Positions 1 through 5,813 of a stretch of DNA of 7,610 bases are shown one piece after another; position 1 is the stretch's first letter, and each line of letters starts with the position of its first letter. The position numbers and the translations under genes are program-made. The DNA is from Flavobacteriales bacterium (GTDB lineage: Bacteria; Bacteroidota; Bacteroidia; Flavobacteriales; BACL11), in contig NZWA01000084.1 in assembly GCA_002697505.1 (NCBI GenBank), forward strand, positions 14,543-22,152, in the 5' to 3' direction. A model generated the notes under the pieces. That model was not told the origin of the DNA. It worked only from the letters and a program-made list of their open reading frames with translations, and did not search any database.

Positions 1-165
1 AACTAATTTTTCTAAACCAGGTTCATAAATCGGAATTATTCCTTTTTTAAGTTTTTTAATTTTTTCTTCATTTATATCAATACACATTACTGAATTACCC
101 ATTTCTGCAAAACAAGCCGCAGCTACTAATCCAACATATCCTGAACCTATTATAGATACTTTCAT
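1..165 (-). CDS. ugd: UDP-glucose 6-dehydrogenase type enzyme, N-terminal 55 residues only (cut by window edge)
   Basis: Partial gene: the ATG is at 165-163 and the frame is open to base 1. The 55 visible residues begin MKVSIIGSGYVGLVAAACFA, the N-terminal Rossmann NAD-binding motif (GxGYVG), followed by an acidic residue at the end of strand 2 (CIDIN, residues 28-32) and the segment PIYEPGLEKLV. GSGYVGLV plus 'P.YEPGL' is typical of the UDP-glucose 6-dehydrogenase branch (Ugd/TuaD/RkpK), which oxidises UDP-glucose to UDP-glucuronate in the cytoplasm. It differs from the GLGYVGLPL branch of the enzyme encoded at 1033-2268, so the two are not duplicates. The catalytic Cys and C-terminal domain lie outside the window, so activity and exact substrate cannot be judged. 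Only two bases separate its start from the stop of the Wzz-like gene, so the two are almost certainly co-transcribed and perhaps translationally coupled. No Shine-Dalgarno sequence is seen. Confidence 0.88.
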   Translation of the reverse strand, partial: MKVSIIGSGYVGLVAAACFAEMGNSVMCIDINEEKIKKLKKGIIPIYEPGLEKLV

Positions 166-167
166 AC

Positions 168-1022
168 TTATATGTTTTTTGAAACGTTCATAAAAATCGA
201 AACAATAACTGAAAATATGAAACTTATTATTGTAACAACTAATAAAAATATCGGTATATCTCTCTTAGTTTCTTTTTGAGGTAAAGAAAAACTTTGTACA
301 AAATTTAATGGCTTTAGTAATGCTAAATTGGTTTCTTTTAATGTTCTTAATTGAATTAAATCAATTATCTCATTTGAAGATTCATTTGGTTTTTTTCTAC
401 TGTACAAATTAATTGAACTATTATCAAATGATAAATTATCTAAAGACCTTATTTGTCTTAATTGTTGAACTTCATTATTGATTTCATTGATTTCTTTTTG
501 TATAGTTATTTTATATAGATTATAACAATCATTAACATAAGTCAAATTATTAAAATAATGTAATAGACCGTCTTCAATAGAAGATATTATTTTATTACTT
601 GTGGTAAAGATTTTAATTTCAAATTTTTGAGTAGCTACTTTTCTCTTTTTTTCTAACTGCTCCTCTCTCATTATTTCTACAGCTTCAATCTTTTTAAGAT
701 CAACAAGTAAATCTTTTTTAATATTTAATTTTTTTTCTAAAAGTGATAAATCATTATTATATATATCAGTATTGAGTTGATTAATTAAATTGATAGCTGT
801 CCTTTGATTTAAATATATTCCTCTATCGGCTGGTATTCTTTCAAATTCAGAAATTCCTGAAGTCGCTATTGCACTTAATTCATAACTTTTTTCTTCAAAT
901 TTTGTGTACAAAAAGCCAACAAAAAGACCTATTAAAGTAATTGATATAATCACAGATTTGAAATTTATAAAAAACAGTATTAGTTCTTTAAATAATTGTC
1001 TTAAACTTAATTCTTCGTTCAT
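168..1022 (-). CDS. Wzz-like polysaccharide chain-length determinant (polysaccharide co-polymerase)
   Basis: 284 residues, ATG at 1022. The layout is that of a Wzz/PCP protein: a short cytoplasmic N-terminus with 'SLRQLFKEL' (residues 6-14), a first membrane helix at about 22-40, a periplasmic region of about 210 residues that is rich in Lys/Glu/Leu/Asn and probably helical, and a second membrane helix at about 256-278. Just before the second helix is 'SFSLPQKETKRDIP' (residues 244-257), the Pro-containing segment usual at this place in Wzz proteins. Members sit in the inner membrane and set the length of O-antigen, capsule or exopolysaccharide made by the Wzy route. There is no Walker-A motif or C-terminal tyrosine-kinase domain, so it is not a BY-kinase-fused Wzc. 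It lies between two sugar-nucleotide dehydrogenase genes with gaps of 10 and 2 bases, which supports a polysaccharide operon. The sequence itself is poorly conserved and A/T-rich; the call rests on topology, the pre-helix motif and context. Confidence 0.8.
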   Translation of the reverse strand: MNEELSLRQLFKELILFFINFKSVIISITLIGLFVGFLYTKFEEKSYELSAIATSGISEFERIPADRGIYLNQRTAINLINQLNTDIYNNDLSLLEKKLNIKKDLLVDLKKIEAVEIMREEQLEKKRKVATQKFEIKIFTTSNKIISSIEDGLLHYFNNLTYVNDCYNLYKITIQKEINEINNEVQQLRQIRSLDNLSFDNSSINLYSRKKPNESSNEIIDLIQLRTLKETNLALLKPLNFVQSFSLPQKETKRDIPIFLLVVTIISFIFSVIVSIFMNVSKNI

Positions 1023-1032
1023 AATATTTTTT

Positions 1033-2268
1033 TTAAAGTTTCCAAGTTGAAAAATTATACATCCCTTTTATATCCAAAAGTACAAGTTTTCCTTTGGAAA
1101 TTTTAATAAAATCATCAACTTTATAATTTTTAAAGTGATCATGAGATACTGCTGCTATTATACAATCGTATTTTTTTTTATTAAAAAAAGGATTTTCAAT
1201 AAAATTAAAATCATGATTATTTTCTACGTAAGGATCAAAAATTTCAACATTTATCTTTTTTTTAATAAACTGGGAAATAATATCTTTAACTTTAGTATTT
1301 CTCGTGTCTGCACAGTTTTCTTTAAAGGTATAACCCAAAATTAAAATATTAGAATTAATAATATTTATTTTCTTTTTATTTAAAATCTTAATTGTTTTTT
1401 CTACAATAAAGTTGGACATATTATCATTTATTTTTCTAGAAACATTGATTATATCAGCATTTACACCAAGTTTCTTAGATTTATATGATAAATAATATGG
1501 ATCTACACTTATACAGTGACCACCGACTAATCCGGGTTTGAAGGGAATAAAATTAGATTTTGTTTCTGCCGCTTCGAGTATTTCATTTGTATTTAAATCC
1601 ATACCGTCAAAAATAATTGCCAATTCATTAATTAAAGCTATATTTACATCTCGTTGAATGTTTTCAACAACTTTAGCAGCCTCAGCAACCTTAATTGAGC
1701 TAGCCTTATATGTTCCTGCATCAACAATTTTTTTATACATATTATCAATAAAGTCAGCAACTTTAGGTGAAGAACCGCTTGTAATTTTTATCATTTTATT
1801 TAAGGTAAAACGATCATCTCCAGGACTTATTCTTTCAGGGCTATATCCACAATAAAACTCCTGATTGTAATTTAATTTGGAAATTTTTTCAAGAATTGGA
1901 ACGCAAAAATCTTCAGTAACACCAGGATATACTGTAGATTCATATATCACAATATTCCCTTCATTAAGATATTTTGCAACTAACTCTGTAGCTGACTTTA
2001 TTTTTGATAAATCAGGGGAATTATCTTCATTCAAAGGGGTGGGAACAGTAATAATATAAATATTAGCATCAGATAATTTATTCTTTTTGGCAGTAAAAAC
2101 TACATCATTTAATTCTGATTTAGTATTTTTTGTAAATGATGTTTGTAAATCTTTAATTCTATTGGTATTGATATCAAATCCTATAACATCATAAAACCTA
2201 GAAAATGCTTGCAGAAGTGGTAATCCAACATATCCCAAACCTAGTATTGCTATTTTATTATTACTCAT
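1033..2268 (-). CDS. Nucleotide-sugar 6-dehydrogenase, TviB/WbpO-like (probably UDP-N-acetylhexosamine to its uronic acid)
   Basis: 411 residues from the ATG at 2268. A longer reading from TTG at 2271 adds one residue and is less likely. Domains in order: N-terminal Rossmann fold with GLGYVGLPL (residues 10-18) and Asp32; 'TVPTPL' (74-79); 'YESTVYPG' (109-116) and 'GYSPERISPGD' (141-151); central dimer helix with 'SIKVAEAAKVVENIQRDVN' (191-209), including the conserved Lys and Asn; the active-site loop GLVGGHCISVDPYYL with catalytic Cys252; and a C-terminal UDP-binding domain with 'LGYTFKENCADTRNTK' (311-326). All residues I would expect for activity are present and the length is normal. The motifs 'ESTVYPG' and 'GGHCI.VDPYYL' place it with TviB/WbpO/WbpA/WecC enzymes, which oxidise UDP-GlcNAc, UDP-GalNAc or UDP-ManNAc with NAD; the exact sugar cannot be read from sequence. 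It starts eight bases after the U tract of the terminator behind gldN and is followed 10 bases later by the Wzz-like gene. Confidence 0.93.
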   Translation of the reverse strand: MSNNKIAILGLGYVGLPLLQAFSRFYDVIGFDINTNRIKDLQTSFTKNTKSELNDVVFTAKKNKLSDANIYIITVPTPLNEDNSPDLSKIKSATELVAKYLNEGNIVIYESTVYPGVTEDFCVPILEKISKLNYNQEFYCGYSPERISPGDDRFTLNKMIKITSGSSPKVADFIDNMYKKIVDAGTYKASSIKVAEAAKVVENIQRDVNIALINELAIIFDGMDLNTNEILEAAETKSNFIPFKPGLVGGHCISVDPYYLSYKSKKLGVNADIINVSRKINDNMSNFIVEKTIKILNKKKINIINSNILILGYTFKENCADTRNTKVKDIISQFIKKKINVEIFDPYVENNHDFNFIENPFFNKKKYDCIIAAVSHDHFKNYKVDDFIKISKGKLVLLDIKGMYNFSTWKL

Positions 2269-2275
2269 CAAAGCT

Positions 2276-2299
2276 AAAAAAAGCCCCTAGCGGGGCTTT
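2276..2299 (-). terminator. Intrinsic terminator after gldN
   Basis: Read on the minus strand, an uninterrupted 8-bp stem (AAAGCCCC pairing with GGGGCTTT, bases 2299-2292 and 2287-2280) closes a four-base loop GCTA and runs into seven U (2282-2276, three of them in the stem). Four G-C pairs in a row stand out in this AT-rich DNA. It lies 17 bases after the gldN stop codon and should end the gld transcript. In the plus direction the stem is followed by TTTATAAAC, a much weaker U tract, and there are no plus-strand genes, so it appears to act one way. Confidence 0.9.
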
Positions 2300-2316
2300 A
2301 TAAACTGAATAAATTT

Positions 2317-3252
2317 TTAATACTCCCAAAGATCATGCTCAAAATTAAATAGCTCCTCTTTAATTCTCTCTGCTTCTAGTAGAGCATCTAAACCAACCAT
2401 GAAGTCAGAAACATTTCGATCATATACTGTTGATTCTTTCACTATAGTTGAAGCAAACATTCTCTTCATAAAGATATCATCATATGTTCTTCTCTCAGCA
2501 TCATTTTTTACTAAATTAAATACCTCAGCGTTTATTAGATAGTTTCTAGCTTCTGGAAAATACACCCAAAACATTTCTTTATAAGCACCTGATTTTTCTT
2601 TAGTTATTTCATCAATTTCTTCTTTCATTGGGGCTAAACCTAATATTCTAACATCCATAACAGATCTTTGCTTATCAAAAAACCACTGTTCTTTAACTTT
2701 CCATTTTTTAACTTCATTTCTGTTAAAACTCTTTTTAACCTCCTTTGTGATCATTATTCGTTCTCCTCTTTTAAGGGCTTCTTGATCTAATACATCCTTT
2801 GTTTCTACACCTTCAAATTCTTCAATAAACTCTTCGTTAGTTAATCTTTTTCTAAATTCATCATCATTAGTTGCATTACCGTATACGCGAAGAGTATTTC
2901 CTTCATCATCTCCTTGTGTGATAGCATAATATATTACATCAATTAAACTTTTTCTATCATCGGTCACATCTCCACCTTTTCCTTCATTCATAGGATAATA
3001 AAATGGATGATTAATTTTTTGTCTAAGATCAATCTCTCTCCATATTTTTCTTGACCACATAACATCTGCTTGTCTAAGATGTGCATATTCTTGAGTTTTT
3101 TTGGTTTGGTGTTTATTTTTTTTATAAACATCCCTCATTTGATCAGTTGGGATACCATTGTAATTATCTTCATCATTTGGAGATAAAACCTCTTGCGAGA
3201 AAGCAAATGTTGAAAAAATAAATGTTAATATTAATAAAATTTTAGTTTTCAT
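2317..3252 (-). CDS. gldN: GldN (PorN), periplasmic ring protein of the type IX secretion system
   Basis: 311 residues from ATG at 3252. This start is preferred over an upstream in-frame TTG at 3276 because it puts a clean signal peptide at the N-terminus (MKTK, hydrophobic 5-18, probable cleavage after Ala-Phe-Ser19) and does not overlap gldM; the gap is 10 bases. Recognisable GldN features are 'ADVMWSRKIWREIDLRQKIN' (residues 62-81), 'HPFYYPM' (82-88), 'WFFDKQRSVMDVRILGLAP' (190-208), 'FWVYFPEARN' (228-237) and 'YDDIFMKRMFAS' (257-268). In known systems GldN joins the lipoprotein GldK in a large periplasmic ring attached to the outer membrane, touched by the tip of GldM. The family is required for T9SS secretion and, in gliding species, for motility. 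It is the last gene of the gld operon here, followed by a strong terminator. No Shine-Dalgarno is seen; the leader is A-rich. Length is near that of known GldN (a little over 300 residues). Confidence 0.96.
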   Translation of the reverse strand: MKTKILLILTFIFSTFAFSQEVLSPNDEDNYNGIPTDQMRDVYKKNKHQTKKTQEYAHLRQADVMWSRKIWREIDLRQKINHPFYYPMNEGKGGDVTDDRKSLIDVIYYAITQGDDEGNTLRVYGNATNDDEFRKRLTNEEFIEEFEGVETKDVLDQEALKRGERIMITKEVKKSFNRNEVKKWKVKEQWFFDKQRSVMDVRILGLAPMKEEIDEITKEKSGAYKEMFWVYFPEARNYLINAEVFNLVKNDAERRTYDDIFMKRMFASTIVKESTVYDRNVSDFMVGLDALLEAERIKEELFNFEHDLWEY

Positions 3253-3262
3253 AATTATATGT

Positions 3263-5065
3263 TTATTGTAATTCAAGTTCTATTACTGTATTTCTATCTA
3301 ATCTTCTCTCCTCAGTATCTGTTCTTCCAGATTTACTTTGCATTTTAACTGATATATCAGTTATATATACTTTACTTCCAACTGGAGCATTCCTTAATAA
3401 GTTTTCTTGTGCAGCGGTGAAGCCCATGCCGTTTTCTTGTTTTGAAGAAGATGATAATCCTCTTGCATTTTCAGCCCTTAACGTAAACTTTTGAACATAC
3501 CATCCAATACCATCAAAATCAAAATCTTTCAATTCTGCCATAACTATTCCGGTTGCAAGTAATTCATCTGCATCTACAAAGCCTGTTCGTTGTGGGTCAA
3601 GACTGATATATGGCTTTGGATCAGGTGTTCTTTTAACTCTAAACTCCATATCTCCCATTACTTTTCTTTTACCATTATCGTCAGTTGCATAAACTGTTAT
3701 TGTTGCTTTAGATTGAGCTTGTCCTTTAGCTACTTGTTTAGGAATAGCTAAGTACTCTCCTTTAGCCTTATTTGTAGCTCTAGTTGTTCCATTGGAGATA
3801 CTTATACTCAATTGATCTGATCTATATCCAGGAACAGATATTTTAATTGGATTCCCACCTACCTCACTATTTTCTAAACCTGAATATAAAATGTTCATAC
3901 GAACAGGTGAAATAGTAGCAGATTTAGGGGCCACTCTATAGGTTGAAGAAAAGGGATATTGTTTTGTGCCAGTTTCATCAGCTAAATTAATTAAACCTTT
4001 CCACTCTTTTTGTCCTTCTGAGCTTGTTCTTATAGAATATTTACCTTTTCCGTTTACTACTCTTAAAGTATCATGATCACCTAACATTGAATATTCTCCA
4101 GATATCGAATCGAAAGTATAGTCACCAATAAATATGTCTGGATTTGAATTTTGATTATAAGCTGTAATAAAAACATCAGATCTAAAAGAATCTCCTCTAG
4201 TAACATACTTAGTTTCAGGGATGACAATTGCTTGAGCACCATCAAACTTAATAGTTTCTGAGTCTAGATTTCTTTTTAAATAATTAATTAAATCAGATTC
4301 TACATTTCTAATATCTGACTGAATTTTTGATAGAATAGTTAAAGCACTAACAGCTGGCATATTTTGAAAATTATATACTTGCCAAGATACTGTCGTACCA
4401 TCATCTTGTTTGATCTTTTTAACATTACACACCTCATCAATTGTAGCTTTTAAATCTTTATTTCCGTTTGACAGACCAGTGTAATAATCTCCTATCTCTA
4501 TTATTTTGCTTCTTAATTCATATGCTCTAAGCGAAGAAGTATCAGTGCCAGGCTTATCGTAATAAGGTAGAAACATTTCTTGAGAAGCATATCTATCACC
4601 TTTTTGAGATAAAAATGCTATAGGCAGTTTTTTTTGATTTTCTGTTAAATCTTCGAAATTTTTAGGTTCATCTTTCGTTGAAACTGCTTTCTCTTTATCA
4701 ATTTTTCCATCTTCATCCAAAATATTTTTGTATTCGCCTAAGTATACTATTCCATCAGCTTTATTAACAAGTGAATATTTCATTTCTTGAATAAACATAA
4801 ACAGTTCATCTGTTTTCGATTTAATATCCTTAACTTTTTCGTTTGTTTCTTTAAACTTTACTGGATCATTTATAGCAGCTTGTTCAAATGCTAAATATGT
4901 TGTACTGTTTTTATCTTCAATATTATCTGTTGTTCTCTGTATACCTACATTAATTTGAAAAAAGGAATTAAGTACTTCTTTAGAAACATTTAATGCAAGT
5001 AGCGCTGTAAGCACCAAATACATCATATTTATCATCTTCTGCCTTGCTGGATTTCCTTTTGCCAT
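3263..5065 (-). CDS. gldM: GldM (PorM), inner-membrane and periplasm-spanning motor arm of the type IX secretion system
   Basis: 600 residues. The short cytoplasmic N-terminus with 'ARQKMINMMYLVL' and a single membrane helix (about 13-28), followed by 'NVSKEVLNSF', is the GldM/PorM signature. Arg8 matches the N-terminal Arg of the family that packs against the GldL helices. The rest is periplasmic: a mainly helical region to about 270, containing 'FQNMPAVSALTILSKIQSDIRNVESDLINYL' at 233-263, then three beta-rich modules. The C-terminal one carries 'LLATGIVMAELKDFDFDG' (502-519) and 'YVQKFTLR' (523-530). In known structures GldM is a dimer that crosses the periplasm in four domains and links the GldL motor to the GldK/GldN ring. 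It is longer than GldM of Flavobacterium johnsoniae or PorM (both a little over 510 residues, from memory); part of the excess appears to lie in the helical region around residues 105-180. The start is 26 bases after gldL. No frameshift or internal stop is seen. Confidence 0.97.
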   Translation of the reverse strand: MAKGNPARQKMINMMYLVLTALLALNVSKEVLNSFFQINVGIQRTTDNIEDKNSTTYLAFEQAAINDPVKFKETNEKVKDIKSKTDELFMFIQEMKYSLVNKADGIVYLGEYKNILDEDGKIDKEKAVSTKDEPKNFEDLTENQKKLPIAFLSQKGDRYASQEMFLPYYDKPGTDTSSLRAYELRSKIIEIGDYYTGLSNGNKDLKATIDEVCNVKKIKQDDGTTVSWQVYNFQNMPAVSALTILSKIQSDIRNVESDLINYLKRNLDSETIKFDGAQAIVIPETKYVTRGDSFRSDVFITAYNQNSNPDIFIGDYTFDSISGEYSMLGDHDTLRVVNGKGKYSIRTSSEGQKEWKGLINLADETGTKQYPFSSTYRVAPKSATISPVRMNILYSGLENSEVGGNPIKISVPGYRSDQLSISISNGTTRATNKAKGEYLAIPKQVAKGQAQSKATITVYATDDNGKRKVMGDMEFRVKRTPDPKPYISLDPQRTGFVDADELLATGIVMAELKDFDFDGIGWYVQKFTLRAENARGLSSSSKQENGMGFTAAQENLLRNAPVGSKVYITDISVKMQSKSGRTDTEERRLDRNTVIELELQ

Positions 5066-5091
5066 CTTTTAATATAATATTAATTAAAAAA

Positions 5092-5781
5092 TTATTTATT
5101 TGGGTTCATTGCATTTAACATATTAGCATAAACCTTATTAAGTTGTTCTAAGTTATCAGACAAACTACTAACCTGCTCCTGAAATTTCTTAGAGTCTTCA
5201 ACAGAGGATTGTAAGTTCTGTAAAAATATTGTTGTAGCTTCCATCTGCTTATTTGAAGTTTGTAGCTGAAGTTCATATAATGAATTTAATGCATTCATAT
5301 TCTTAACACCTTCTTCAATCTGTTGATTATACTCAGAAATACTTGCTGCAGCAGCTACAGTTTCATTTAATCTTTTTGCTGATTCTCCAAATGATCTTAA
5401 ACCATCATTTAAACTTTCAATCAATTCATTATCAATTTTGGCTCTTTCAAGTGCTTCATCAAGTTGTTGTGCAGGCTTTTTGTTAGCAGGATCAGACATA
5501 TTAGCAAGCTCAGGATGAACTTGTGACCAATCAACATAATTTGCACCATAAGCATTATCTGAATGAACTTTCTCAAATGCAGAGAAAAAGAAAATAATAG
5601 ATTCTAATCCTAAACCTATCATTAACATCGTTCCAGCTCCAGGTAAATTTTCTATCTTGAACAATGCTCCTAATATTACTACTGCAGCACCCCACCCATA
5701 TAATTTTGGCATTAATATTTTATACCATGATGCTTCAGTTATTTTTTCAAACTTACCGTTAATGTTCTGTACAAAACTCAT
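5092..5781 (-). CDS. gldL: GldL (PorL), proton-channel subunit of the type IX secretion motor
   Basis: 229 residues, ATG at 5781. Two membrane helices: about 26-43 (KLYGWGAAVVILGALFKI) and about 50-69 (GTMLMIGLGLESIIFFFSAF). Glu60 in the second helix aligns by eye with Glu49 of F. johnsoniae GldL, the residue needed for use of the proton motive force, and Lys42 aligns with its conserved first-helix Lys. 'SQVHPELA' (86-93) follows. From about 103 to the end the protein is a cytoplasmic, probably coiled-coil tail rich in Gln, Leu, Asn and Glu. In the family a GldL pentamer surrounds the helices of a GldM dimer and powers secretion and gliding. One oddity: after 'ALFKI' the sequence is ENLPGAG, where the GldL/PorL proteins I remember have His two residues after Ile (KITH, KLLHWPGA). 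It lies between gldK (32-base gap) and gldM (26-base gap). The N-terminus before the first helix is about 14 residues longer than that of F. johnsoniae GldL. Confidence 0.96.
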   Translation of the reverse strand: MSFVQNINGKFEKITEASWYKILMPKLYGWGAAVVILGALFKIENLPGAGTMLMIGLGLESIIFFFSAFEKVHSDNAYGANYVDWSQVHPELANMSDPANKKPAQQLDEALERAKIDNELIESLNDGLRSFGESAKRLNETVAAAASISEYNQQIEEGVKNMNALNSLYELQLQTSNKQMEATTIFLQNLQSSVEDSKKFQEQVSSLSDNLEQLNKVYANMLNAMNPNK

Positions 5782-5813
5782 ATCTATTAATTTTAATTAT
5801 TTACTGTTATATT

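Noticed and set aside
1171..1189. Runs of nine T and seven A inside the dehydrogenase gene, possible phase-variation tract
   Set aside because: They encode in-frame Asn-Lys-Lys-Lys in a very AT-rich gene; the frame is intact and such runs are common in this region.
1135..1344. Plus-strand open frames (also at 1658-1855, 1877-2059, 5657-5863, 6226-6411, 6506-6697, 6739-6921)
   Set aside because: All lie opposite well-supported minus-strand genes, are 60-69 residues long and show no family motif, so they are shadows.
2269..2276. Minus-strand TAGCTTTG matches the Bacteroidota -7 promoter box (TAnnTTTG)
   Set aside because: It lies directly against the ATG at 2268, so the transcript would start inside the gene, and no TTTG-like -33 box is found at normal spacing.
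2336..2350. Minus-strand TAATTTTG near the end of gldN, another -7-like box
   Set aside because: It has no -33 partner, lies inside coding sequence, and any transcript would run straight into the terminator.
5066..5091. AT-only inverted repeat (TTTTAAT...ATTAAAA) between gldL and gldM
   Set aside because: There are no G-C pairs, so the stem is weak, and the composition makes such matches likely by chance.
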